From assembly GCA_045646245.1 (NCBI GenBank), contig JAZRKJ010000086.1, forward strand, positions 15,162 to 79,161: 64,000 nucleotides of DNA, read 5' to 3'. The notes under the pieces were generated by a model. That model saw only the letters and a program-made list of their open reading frames with translations, did not search any database and was not told the origin of the DNA. Shown here piece by piece: positions 15,910 to 23,972 of this stretch (the first letter of the stretch is position 1; every line of letters begins with the position of its first letter). The DNA is from SIG607 sp045646245. Its GTDB lineage: Bacteria; Bacillota; Clostridia; Oscillospirales; Acutalibacteraceae. Made by a program: the position numbers and the translations under genes.

Positions 15910-16764
15910 ATGAGTGAAATCACCAATATATTAAATTTATGTAAATTAAGCGAAAGCGATGCAAAATACTGCGAAGAATGCTTTGCAAAGATTAAAGCCA
16001 ATCTCGAGCTATTCGAAATTCTGACTACCGCCGAAAAGCATTATATGATGTGTTATAATCCTAAAGAAGACCTGAAGGCTCTTAGCGATAAATCGGGTAT
16101 ACACCGCTATACCGTTGATATGCTTTTACTAATCTATTCTTCTGTACGTTTATTAAAAATCTATGATGCACATGGCTATAGCGAAGAACTATATTCCGAA
16201 ACAGTAGGCCAGTCTATTCGCCTTAATATTGATACCTGTAAGGAAATATATAAGGTTGTCGGTATCTTTGTTTTCTTTGGCTTTAAAAGACTGTTTCAAT
16301 GCGAACGATTTGCTTTAGGCAGACTGCAATTTGAGGCTGTTGAAATTCCCTATGACTATAAGGATATATGTAAAAAGGGAGATATTGTTCTTTCCTGTCA
16401 TATCCCGGCAAGCGGTCCATTACTTATTGAAGACGTTGAAAGTGCGTTTAAAAAAGCATACGAATTTTTTAAGATTAAAGGCAAAATGGTTGTTGTTTGC
16501 AGCTCGTGGATGCTCTACCCCAAGCACTACGAAAAGGTATTTCCAAAGAATTCCAACCTTAGCCGTTTTTATGAATTATTTGATATTATAGATCAAAAGG
16601 AAAAACATTTTACCGCCGATGCCTGGCGTGTATTCGGCACAATGAATCCTGATTTAACAAAGTTGCCGCAAAAAACCACCCTTCAAAAAAATCTCTATAA
16701 CTATTTAAAAGACGGCAACTCTATGGGTAGCGGCTACGGAATATTGGTAAGAAATTACGACTAA
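15910..16764 (+). CDS. NAT_N/GNAT_C-type acyltransferase domain protein
   Basis: A 284-residue cytoplasmic protein, no signal peptide. The C-terminal half carries SCHIPASGPLLIEDVESAFK, KMVVVCSSWMLYPKHYEKV and NSNLSRFYELFDI, which I recognise from Firmicutes proteins described as N-acyltransferase N-terminal (NAT_N) plus GNAT-like C-terminal (GNAT_C) domains. Substrates of this family are unknown to me. ATG 15910 (MSEITNIL) is chosen over the upstream in-frame ATG at 15796, because that one lies deep inside the AraC gene in another frame; a short GGGG ribosome site precedes it. It sits 16 bp behind the AraC gene, so it may modify a sugar or signal tied to the GH89/GH3 cluster. No terminator is obvious before the tRNA promoter. 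Confidence 0.65.
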   Translation: MSEITNILNLCKLSESDAKYCEECFAKIKANLELFEILTTAEKHYMMCYNPKEDLKALSDKSGIHRYTVDMLLLIYSSVRLLKIYDAHGYSEELYSETVGQSIRLNIDTCKEIYKVVGIFVFFGFKRLFQCERFALGRLQFEAVEIPYDYKDICKKGDIVLSCHIPASGPLLIEDVESAFKKAYEFFKIKGKMVVVCSSWMLYPKHYEKVFPKNSNLSRFYELFDIIDQKEKHFTADAWRVFGTMNPDLTKLPQKTTLQKNLYNYLKDGNSMGSGYGILVRNYD

Positions 16765-16815
16765 TGTAAGCCACAATCTGTTTTTCTAAGTTAAAGGAAT
16801 TTTTCAAAAAAACAC

Positions 16816-16844
16816 TTGATTAAATCAGACATATAGTGTATAAT
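16816..16844 (+). promoter_or_regulatory. Promoter of tRNA-Leu
   Basis: TTGATT (16816-16821), 17 bp, TATAAT (16839-16844), 15 bp before the mature tRNA 5' end. Confidence 0.8.
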
Positions 16845-16859
16845 GCTAAAGTACATCAC

Positions 16860-16946
16860 GCCGGTGTGATGGAATTGGCAGACGTAGTGGACTCAAAATC
16901 CACCGGTAGCGATACCGTGCCGGTTCGAGTCCGGCCACCGGCACCA
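16860..16946 (+). tRNA. tRNA-Leu, anticodon CAA
   Basis: An 87-base class II tRNA. The acceptor stem is GCCGGTG (16860-16866) with CACCGGC (16936-16942), the discriminator is A, and CCA is encoded (16944-16946). The anticodon loop is CTCAAAA between GTGGA and TCCAC, giving CAA, which reads UUG. The T-loop GGTTCGAGTCC and a long variable arm (GGTAGCGATACC region) fit leucine tRNAs. It is a single gene with its own promoter and hairpin. Confidence 0.97.
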
Positions 16947-16977
16947 AAGCCCCAAGTACGATAAGTGCTTGGGGCTT
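16947..16977 (+). terminator. Hairpin downstream of tRNA-Leu
   Basis: AAGCCCCAAG (16947-16956) and CTTGGGGCTT (16968-16977) pair perfectly, and the stem extends inwards to about 13 bp around GATAA. A strong hairpin directly after CCA, though the following ACTTCTTACC is a weak U-tract. Confidence 0.65.
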
Positions 16978-17206
16978 ACTTCTTACCTCTCTCCTCTTCA
17001 CTATTACCTCAAATCAACTTGGGGCTATGGGAAGTAACAAGTAAGAAGTAATAGGTAATAAGTATTGTGGCGCCATAGCGTGTATATCATCGCTGTAGGC
17101 ACAGCTCATATATAAAACCAACAATAAAATATCGCATAATTCCCCTCACTTTCTATGAATATTATATATGAGAACCCCATATCTGCAGTTAAGCAAATAT
17201 GGGGTT
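16978..17206. repeat. Repeat-rich intergenic segment between tRNA-Leu and argF
   Basis: This gap (16947-17329) holds no gene that I can support. It contains several paired words: ACTTCTTAC (16978-16986) with GTAAGAAGT (17041-17049); TATTACCT (17002-17009) with AGGTAATA (17053-17060); CTCATATATA (17105-17114) with TATATATGAG (17163-17172); and AACCCCATAT (17173-17182) with ATATGGGGTT (17197-17206). CTTGGGGC also recurs directly. It resembles dispersed intergenic repeat DNA; no transposase or target duplication was seen. Confidence 0.55.
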
Positions 17207-17329
17207 GAATTTATAACTTATTATTGGTCAAGTAGTACATTATGCAGCTTACACATAGAAATTTTACAGCTTACGTATAACACGTTTCACCTGAAACTCA
17301 CTTTTGGGTATTCACGCAAAACAAAACCT

Positions 17330-18313
17330 TTATATAGTTTCTGCAATAACCGCTTTAATGGTGTGCATACGGTTTTCGGCTTCTTTAAAGACAATGGAAC
17401 GCTCACTTTCAAACACTTCGTCGGTTACTTCCATACTGTCTCTGCCGAACTTTTCACCCATTTCTTTTCCTATTACCGTTTTAAGGTCGTGGAAAGCAGG
17501 AAGGCAGTGCATAAATACTACGTTTTCTGCCGCACTATCCATAAGGGTTTTATTTACCTGATAAGGTGAAAGCTCGTTGATTCTTTCTTCCCATACTTCA
17601 ATGGGTTCGCCCATAGATACCCAAACGTCGGTATAAATAACGTTAGCGTCCTTAACCGCTTTAATGGGGTCGGTTTCAAACCTAAGGGTTGCGCCACTCT
17701 TTTCTGCAAGTTTTTTACAGGTATCAACAAGTTCTTTACTTGGCATATACTTTTCAGGTGCGCAAGCGGTAAAGTTAAGACCCATAATAGCGCATCCAAC
17801 CATAAGCGAGTTACCCATATTATAACGGGCATCGCCCATATAAACAAAGTTAATTCCCTCAAGGTAGCCGAACTGCTCTTTAATAGTTAAAAAGTCGGCA
17901 AGAATTTGAGTAGGATGGAATTCATTGGTAAGTCCGTTCCAAACGGGAACAGAAGCAAAATGAGCCAATTCTTCAACAATTTCCTGACCAAAGCCTCGGT
18001 ATTCGATTCCGTCGTAGATACCCGAAAGAACACGGGCTGTATCTGCAATACTTTCCTTTTTACCGATTTGAGAGCCTGACGGGTCAAGGTAGGTAGTACC
18101 AATACCTAAATCACTTGCCGCTACTTCAAAGCTGCAACGGGTTCTGGTACTTGTTTTTTCAAAAATAAGGGCGATATTCTTTCCCTTAAAATCGTCGTGA
18201 GGAATTCCTGCTTTTTTCTTTGCCTTATAATCGGCGGCTTTATCAATAAGGTATGCTATTTCTTCTTTGGAAAAATCAAGAAGCTTTAAAAAATCTCTGC
18301 CTTTTAAATTCAT
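17330..18313 (-). CDS. argF: Ornithine carbamoyltransferase
   Basis: A 327-residue enzyme joining ornithine and carbamoyl phosphate to citrulline in the cytoplasm. The carbamoyl-phosphate motif STRTR is at 55-59, with HPTQ near 130, the ornithine loop DVWVSMGE and catalytic HCLP near 270. The start MNLKGRDF follows AGAGGA. It is the last gene of the leftward operon argG-H-C-J-B-D-F and lies 12 bp after argD. Length and motifs are complete. Citrulline made here goes to ArgG at the head of the operon. Confidence 0.97.
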   Translation of the reverse strand: MNLKGRDFLKLLDFSKEEIAYLIDKAADYKAKKKAGIPHDDFKGKNIALIFEKTSTRTRCSFEVAASDLGIGTTYLDPSGSQIGKKESIADTARVLSGIYDGIEYRGFGQEIVEELAHFASVPVWNGLTNEFHPTQILADFLTIKEQFGYLEGINFVYMGDARYNMGNSLMVGCAIMGLNFTACAPEKYMPSKELVDTCKKLAEKSGATLRFETDPIKAVKDANVIYTDVWVSMGEPIEVWEERINELSPYQVNKTLMDSAAENVVFMHCLPAFHDLKTVIGKEMGEKFGRDSMEVTDEVFESERSIVFKEAENRMHTIKAVIAETI

Positions 18314-18325
18314 TTGCTGTTCCTC

Positions 18326-19486
18326 TCATTCACAAGCTTTTTTAATTACGTCAAGCGCCTTTTCAAGCAGTTCTACAGGAATATTAAGGGCGGGAAGAAG
18401 TCTTACTTTGTTTTTTGCAGTAAGTACGAGTACGCCCATTTCTCTGCAAGCGGTAACTACGTCGGCAACCTTCTTTTCGGTTTCAATTCCAAGCATAAGT
18501 CCCATACCGGTTACGCTTTTAATTCCCTTTGCACCACTTAAAGTATTTATAATTAAATCACTGCGTTCTTTAACGCCGTTAAGAAGCTCATCGTCAATAC
18601 GGCTAATAACGTTTACTGCACCTGCGCAGGAAACAGGATTACCGCCAAAGGTTGAGCCGTGGCTGGAAGGAGTAAGTACGTCCTTTACTTTATCAAAAAG
18701 CATTGTAGCGCCAATGGGAAGCCCACCCGCAAGTCCCTTTGCGGTGGAAACAATATCGGGTGTAAAGCCGTAATTCATATAGCCGTAAAGCTTACCCGTT
18801 CTGCCGTTGCCTGTCTGAACCTCGTCAACTATCAGCAAAATATCCTTTTCCTTTGCTAATTTAACAACAGCGTCAACAAAAACCTTTTGGAGGGGGATAA
18901 CTCCGCCTTCGCCTTGCACAGTTTCAAACATAATAGCCGAAGGATTATATTTTTCTACGTTTTCAATTAAGGCTTCAACGTTATTGGCTTCGGTATACTC
19001 AAAGCCTTTTGTAAGGGGAAGAAAATCCTTATGAAAAACGTCTTGTCCCGTGGCGGCAAGGGTAGTCACCGTTCTGCCGTGGAAGCTGTTAACAAGGGTT
19101 AAAATAACCGGTTCTTCAATTCCCTTTACATCGGTTGCATATTTACGAGCAACTTTAATTGCGCACTCGTTGGCTTCTGCGCCCGAATTGGAAAAGAAAA
19201 CCTTACTGCAACCCGTTTTTTCACTAAGCATTTTTGCAAGAGTTATGCAGGGAGAAGTATAGTAAAGGTTAGAAGTATGCTGGAATCTGCAGAGCTGTTC
19301 AGTAACGGCGCTTACCCAGCTTTCGTCACTGTAGCCGAAGGTATTTACGGCAATACCTGTGCCAAGGTCAATATATTCCTTTCCCTTTTCGTCGTAGCAA
19401 ACGCTTCCCATACCCTCAACAATCTGAAGAGGGAAACGGTTATAAGTACCCGCTATATATTTTTTGTCGTCCTCAATATAAGACAT
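18326..19486 (-). CDS. argD: Acetylornithine aminotransferase
   Basis: A 386-residue class III PLP aminotransferase converting N-acetylglutamate semialdehyde to N-acetylornithine. PLP-binding features are SNSGAEANECAIK near 99-111, the aspartate in LIVDEVQTGNGRTG and the Schiff-base lysine K250 in STAKGLAGGLPIG. AAGGTGA precedes the ATG, which lies 3 bp after the argB stop. Full length, no oddities. ArgD enzymes can also act as succinyl-diaminopimelate aminotransferase, but the operon supports the arginine role. Confidence 0.96.
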   Translation of the reverse strand: MSYIEDDKKYIAGTYNRFPLQIVEGMGSVCYDEKGKEYIDLGTGIAVNTFGYSDESWVSAVTEQLCRFQHTSNLYYTSPCITLAKMLSEKTGCSKVFFSNSGAEANECAIKVARKYATDVKGIEEPVILTLVNSFHGRTVTTLAATGQDVFHKDFLPLTKGFEYTEANNVEALIENVEKYNPSAIMFETVQGEGGVIPLQKVFVDAVVKLAKEKDILLIVDEVQTGNGRTGKLYGYMNYGFTPDIVSTAKGLAGGLPIGATMLFDKVKDVLTPSSHGSTFGGNPVSCAGAVNVISRIDDELLNGVKERSDLIINTLSGAKGIKSVTGMGLMLGIETEKKVADVVTACREMGVLVLTAKNKVRLLPALNIPVELLEKALDVIKKACE

Positions 19487-19489
19487 AAG

Positions 19490-20356
19490 TTATTCACCTT
19501 TTTTTCTGTAAAACATTGTACCGATACCTTCGTCGGTAAGGGTTTCGATAAGTATGGAGTGTTCAACTCTGCCGTCAATAATAAACACCTTTCTAACGCC
19601 CCATTCAATGGCGTTAGTACAGCATTCAACCTTGGGAATCATACCGCCTGAAATTACGCCTTCGTCAATAAGCTCCTTAGCCTCATCAACCTCAATATGA
19701 GAAATAAGAGAAGACGGGTCGTTCATATCACGTAAAATACCGCTGATATCAGTAAGAGAAATAAGGCTTTCTGCTTCAAGCGCACCTGCAATTTTAGCGG
19801 CGGCAGTATCGGCATTTACGTTATAAACGTTACCCTGCTTATCACAACCCAAGGTGGATACAACGGGAATATAACCCTTTTCAATTACGTCTAAAATGGG
19901 TTCAACGTTAACTTTGGTAATGTTACCCACAAAGCCCAGCTCCGGGTCTTTCATTTCGGCTCTCAACATATGTCCGTCAATACCCGAAAGACCAATGGCT
20001 TTACCGCCCTTACGTTCAATAAGGTTTACAAGGCTTTTGTTAACCTTACCCGCAAGTACCATTTGAACAATGTCAACGGTATCCTTATCTGTAACGCGAA
20101 GTCCGTTAACAAACTTACTTTCAAGCCCAACCTTACCCAGCATATCGGTGATTTCGGGGCCGCCGCCGTGAACCAAAACAACCTTAACGCCAACCAAGGT
20201 TAAAAGGATAATATCGCTCATAACCGAATTTTTAAGGTCTTCGTTTATCATTGCGTTGCCGCCGTATTTAATAACAACGATTTTACCGGTATATTTTTTG
20301 ATATAAGGCAAAGCCTGAACAAGGATTTCCGCTCTGTCGGAATTAGAAATATTCAT
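19490..20356 (-). CDS. argB: Acetylglutamate kinase
   Basis: A 288-residue amino acid kinase phosphorylating N-acetylglutamate, usually the arginine-feedback step. Signatures are VVIKYGGNAM, VLVHGGGPEITDML, NGLRVTDKDT and the C-terminal ISGGMIPKVECC. ATG 20354-20356 (MNISN) is chosen with GGAG eight bases upstream; a GTG nine bases earlier is in frame but overlaps that site. It is followed closely by argD. A hairpin lies in the 63 bp between argJ and argB. Confidence 0.96.
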   Translation of the reverse strand: MNISNSDRAEILVQALPYIKKYTGKIVVIKYGGNAMINEDLKNSVMSDIILLTLVGVKVVLVHGGGPEITDMLGKVGLESKFVNGLRVTDKDTVDIVQMVLAGKVNKSLVNLIERKGGKAIGLSGIDGHMLRAEMKDPELGFVGNITKVNVEPILDVIEKGYIPVVSTLGCDKQGNVYNVNADTAAAKIAGALEAESLISLTDISGILRDMNDPSSLISHIEVDEAKELIDEGVISGGMIPKVECCTNAIEWGVRKVFIIDGRVEHSILIETLTDEGIGTMFYRKKGE

Positions 20357-20383
20357 AACACACACTCCATTTAAAAACGGTTA

Positions 20384-20408
20384 AAATCCCCATATAAAAT
20401 GGAGATTT
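20384..20408 (-). terminator. Hairpin inside the arginine operon, between argJ and argB
   Basis: AAATCCCCAT (20384-20393) and ATGGAGATTT (20399-20408). As minus-strand RNA the one mismatch becomes a G-U pair, giving a 10 bp stem with a 5-base loop and four U. It may be a partial terminator or an RNA processing site. Confidence 0.4.
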
Positions 20409-20419
20409 TTCAACACTTT

Positions 20420-21631
20420 TTAAGTACGGTAGTCACCGTTTATTTTAACGTAATCATAAGTAAGGTCGCAACCCCAAGCGGTAGCAGAAGCATCGCCATC
20501 GGAAAGACTGATTATAATTTCTATTTCATTCTGGAGAAGAATTTCTTTTGCTTTTTCTTCGCTGAAATCAATACCGCTTCCCTGCTTGCAAACTTCAATT
20601 TCACCTTTGCTTGACTTAAAGGAAACGTCTACTCCCATTACGTCAACGTCGCATTTAGCGTAACCGATAGCGCAAAGAATTCTGCCCCAGTTGGCGTCGG
20701 CGCCAAACATAGCCGCTTTAGTAAGAGAGGAACAAATAACGCTTTTTGCAACCTTTTTGGCGGTAGCAATATCTTTAGCGCCGCTTACTTTACATTCAAG
20801 CATTTTGGTGGCGCCCTCACCGTCGGCGGCAATGCATCTGCAAAGGTAAACCGTTACGGTGTTAAGGGACTTCATAAAGGTTTTAAAATCGTCATTTTCT
20901 TCGGTAATAGCCTTATTTCCCGCCATACCGTTAGCAAGAACTGCAACCATATCGTTGGTGGAGGTATCACCGTCAACGCTTACCATATTAAAAGTATCCT
21001 TAATATCGCTTGAAAGAGCTTTTTGTAAAAGAGCAGAAGAAATAGCGCAGTCTGTGGTAATAAACACAAGCATAGTTGCCATATCGGGATGAATCATACC
21101 GCTTCCCTTGGCAATACCGCCTATTTTACACTCAACACCGCCTATTTCAAAGGAAACGGCAATTTCTTTAACTTTAGTGTCGGTGGTCATAATACCGTAT
21201 GCCGCTTCAAGGCTGTTATCTCCCAAGGCTTCAACCAACATGGGAACGCCTTTTTTAATCGGTTCAATATCAAGAGGCTGTCCGATAACACCGGTAGAAG
21301 CAACTATAACGTCGTCACCGTTAATTGACAGCTCCTTTGCAACAAGACTGCTCATTTCTTCGGCGATTTCAATACCGTTTGCGTTACAGGTATTAGCATT
21401 GCCGCTGTTACAAATGACAGCTCTTGCAACACCGTTTGCAATATGCTTTTTGGTAACGGTCAAGGGCGCACCTTTTACAAGATTAGTGGTGTAAACCGCA
21501 GCAGCAGCAGCGTCGGTTTCACTAAAGATAAGCGCAATATCATTTTTGGTTTTATTCTTTCTTATACCGCAATGAACACCCGAAGCGGTAAAACCTTTTG
21601 CAGCACAAACGCCGCCAGAAATAATATTCAT
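20420..21631 (-). CDS. argJ: Bifunctional ornithine acetyltransferase/N-acetylglutamate synthase
   Basis: A 403-residue Ntn-like autoprocessing enzyme that recycles the acetyl group from N-acetylornithine to glutamate. The self-cleavage site is visible in GMIHPDMATMLVF: A185/T186, with T186 as the new N-terminal nucleophile. Flanking motifs AVICNSGNANTCN and DGDTSTNDMV are present. AAGGTGAT precedes the ATG. No argA is present in the operon, so ArgJ probably also supplies the first step (bifunctional form), which is inference. Confidence 0.95.
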   Translation of the reverse strand: MNIISGGVCAAKGFTASGVHCGIRKNKTKNDIALIFSETDAAAAAVYTTNLVKGAPLTVTKKHIANGVARAVICNSGNANTCNANGIEIAEEMSSLVAKELSINGDDVIVASTGVIGQPLDIEPIKKGVPMLVEALGDNSLEAAYGIMTTDTKVKEIAVSFEIGGVECKIGGIAKGSGMIHPDMATMLVFITTDCAISSALLQKALSSDIKDTFNMVSVDGDTSTNDMVAVLANGMAGNKAITEENDDFKTFMKSLNTVTVYLCRCIAADGEGATKMLECKVSGAKDIATAKKVAKSVICSSLTKAAMFGADANWGRILCAIGYAKCDVDVMGVDVSFKSSKGEIEVCKQGSGIDFSEEKAKEILLQNEIEIIISLSDGDASATAWGCDLTYDYVKINGDYRT

Positions 21632-21645
21632 AAAATCAAATCACC

Positions 21646-22578
21646 TTATATATTTAATCCGGTAGTTGGGTCAACACCCATAACAATATTCATACACTCT
21701 ACTGCGGCACCCGAAGCGCCTTTGCCAAGATTATCGTACCTTGCGGCAAGAAGAATTCTGTCTTCATTGCCGAATACCGCAATTTCCATACTGTCAAAGC
21801 CCGAAAGAGCTACGGCAGATAAAAAACCCGCTTCATCAGCTTCGTCGTTATATTTAACAACAGGACCGACGAATTTGTTTTTATAAACCTCTTTAATATC
21901 ATCAACGGTTTTTCCGTTGCAAAGCTGAGAGGAAAAAACAGGTACGGTTACACACATACCGCTATAGAAATCAGAAACAATAGGAGAAAAAGCGGGAATA
22001 TTTTCAAGTGTGGTTACAGCACTGATTTCCTTTAAATGCTTATGGGCTTGGGAAAGTGCGTATTGACGGGGAGCGGTTAACAAAGGGTCAATTTCATCGG
22101 CTTCATATTCCGCTATCATCTTCTTACCGCCTCCGCTGTAGCCCGTAACCGAGGTAACGGACAATAAAGCGTCTTTTTTAAGAATACCTGCTTCAATAAG
22201 AGGATAAACAAGAGCAATAACGCCGCTTGCATGACAGCCCGGTACCGCAATTTTTTTGGCGGTGGGTAAAGCGTTTTCAATATCCTTTTTAATTTCGGGG
22301 AAGCCGTAAGTCCAACCCGCTTCGGTTCTGTGAGCGGTGGAGGTATCAAGAACAACGGTATTTTCGTTTTCTAAAAGAGAAACCGATTCTCTTGCCGCAT
22401 CGTCGGGAAGACAAAGGAAAACTATATCTGCGCTGTTTATTGCTTCTTTTCTGGCGTTAAGGTCTTTACGCTTTTCTTCGGGAAGCTTTATTAAGGAAAT
22501 ATCGCTTCTTGCTTCAAGACGCTCGTAAATGCGAAGCCCCGTTGTACCGGCGCTTCCGTCAATGAATACCTTTTTCAT
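21646..22578 (-). CDS. argC: N-acetyl-gamma-glutamyl-phosphate reductase
   Basis: A 310-residue NADPH-dependent reductase of the shorter ArgC type. The N-terminus has IDGSAGTTGLRIYERL, the nucleophile is C115 in VPGCHASGVIALVYPL, and a later motif is SVTGYSGGG. The ATG overlaps the argH stop by 4 bp (ATGA), showing coupling. About 30 residues shorter than the E. coli type, which is normal for this subgroup. It makes N-acetylglutamate semialdehyde for ArgD. Confidence 0.95.
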   Translation of the reverse strand: MKKVFIDGSAGTTGLRIYERLEARSDISLIKLPEEKRKDLNARKEAINSADIVFLCLPDDAARESVSLLENENTVVLDTSTAHRTEAGWTYGFPEIKKDIENALPTAKKIAVPGCHASGVIALVYPLIEAGILKKDALLSVTSVTGYSGGGKKMIAEYEADEIDPLLTAPRQYALSQAHKHLKEISAVTTLENIPAFSPIVSDFYSGMCVTVPVFSSQLCNGKTVDDIKEVYKNKFVGPVVKYNDEADEAGFLSAVALSGFDSMEIAVFGNEDRILLAARYDNLGKGASGAAVECMNIVMGVDPTTGLNI

Positions 22579-23951
22579 TTTTCTAAAAACTCCGTAATAT
22601 ATTCTATTTGCGCCTTAACCGATTCGTAACCCGTGCTTCCCGCTGAAATACGCTTTGCAACACAGGTTTCAAGGGAAATTTCGTTATATAAATCGGTATC
22701 GAAAAGTTCGGAATATTCTTTATACTTTTCAATAGGCAGGTCTTCAAGAACGGTTCCCTGTTCAATACAGTAACCTACAAGTGTACCTACATGTTTATAG
22801 GCGGTTCTGAAGGGCATACCTTTTTTAACAAGATAATCTGCAAGGTCGGTAGCGTTAATAAATCCCTTTTGCGCTGCGGAATACATATTTCCTTTAAGAG
22901 CTTTCATTGTTGCAACCATAGGAGCAAAAATTGAAAGACACTTTTTAACGGTGTCAACCGCATCGAAAATTGCTTCTTTATCTTCCTGCATATCTTTGTT
23001 ATAAGCAAGGGGTAAGCCTTTAAGAGTGGTAAGCAGAGCAAAAAGATCACCGTAAACCCTACCCGTTTTACCACGTACAAGCTCAGCCATATCAGGGTTC
23101 TTCTTTTGAGGCATAATGCTGGAGCCTGTAGTATAGCTGTCGTCAAGCTCTATAAACTTAAACTCCCAGCTTGACCAAAGAATAATTTCTTCGGAGAAAC
23201 GGGATAAGTGCATCATAACGGTTGAAAACGCCGACATAAGCTCAATGCAAAAATCTCGGTCGGAAACGCCGTCAATGCTATTCATCATTATACCGTTAAA
23301 GCCAAGTCTTTCAGCTTCAAAGGCTCTGTCGGTATTATAGGTAGTACCCGCCAGAGCGCAAGAGCCGATAGGACAATAATTCATTCTGTCAAGCGCGTCG
23401 CCAATACGTTCAAAATCGCGCTTGAACATCATAGCGTAAGCAAGTAAATGGTGAGCAAAGGTTATGGGCTGAGCACGTTGAAGATGGGTATACCCCGGCA
23501 TAATAGCGTCCTGATTTTCAGCCGCTTTATCCCTTATTACTTCAATAAGCTTTAAAAGAAGTTCTCCGATTTCTTCACATTCAGCAAAAAGATAAAGACG
23601 GATATCAAGAGCAACCTGATCATTACGGCTTCTTGCGGTGTGAAGCTTTTTGCCGTTGTCCCCTATTCTTTTGGTGAGTTCGGATTCAACAAACATATGA
23701 ATATCTTCCGCTTCCATATCAATGGGAAGAGTACCGTCTTCAATATCTTTTAAAATTCCGCTTAAGCCGTTTAATATATCGGCGTATTCGTCTTTAGTGA
23801 TGATTCCTTGACGGGAAAGCATCATTGCGTGAACCATTGAGCCGGTAATATCTTGCCTGTACATTCTTGAATCAAAATGAATGGAAGAGTTAAAATCGTC
23901 AGCTTCTTTATCAAGGGCTTTACTAAACCTTCCTGCCCACATTTTATCCAT
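22575..23951 (-). CDS. argH: Argininosuccinate lyase
   Basis: A 458-residue member of the fumarase/aspartase superfamily that splits argininosuccinate to arginine and fumarate. The signature GSSIMPQKKNPD is at 276-287; ARSRNDQVALD (near 106-116) and GYTHLQRAQP (153-162, catalytic T155/H156 region) are intact. The N-terminus MDKMWAGRF is typical. It lies 21 bp after argG and overlaps argC by 4 bp. Confidence 0.97.
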   Translation of the reverse strand: MDKMWAGRFSKALDKEADDFNSSIHFDSRMYRQDITGSMVHAMMLSRQGIITKDEYADILNGLSGILKDIEDGTLPIDMEAEDIHMFVESELTKRIGDNGKKLHTARSRNDQVALDIRLYLFAECEEIGELLLKLIEVIRDKAAENQDAIMPGYTHLQRAQPITFAHHLLAYAMMFKRDFERIGDALDRMNYCPIGSCALAGTTYNTDRAFEAERLGFNGIMMNSIDGVSDRDFCIELMSAFSTVMMHLSRFSEEIILWSSWEFKFIELDDSYTTGSSIMPQKKNPDMAELVRGKTGRVYGDLFALLTTLKGLPLAYNKDMQEDKEAIFDAVDTVKKCLSIFAPMVATMKALKGNMYSAAQKGFINATDLADYLVKKGMPFRTAYKHVGTLVGYCIEQGTVLEDLPIEKYKEYSELFDTDLYNEISLETCVAKRISAGSTGYESVKAQIEYITEFLEK

Positions 23952-23972
23952 TATATCTACCTCAAAATAAAA

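Noticed and set aside
17173..17206. argF terminator at AACCCCATAT...ATATGGGGTT
   Set aside because: It lies 124 bp or more past the argF stop, has a 14-base loop and no T-tract on the minus strand; kept only as part of the repeat region.
16947..17329. Integration site or mobile element beside tRNA-Leu
   Set aside because: No integrase, no transposase and no direct repeat of the tRNA 3' end was seen in the window.
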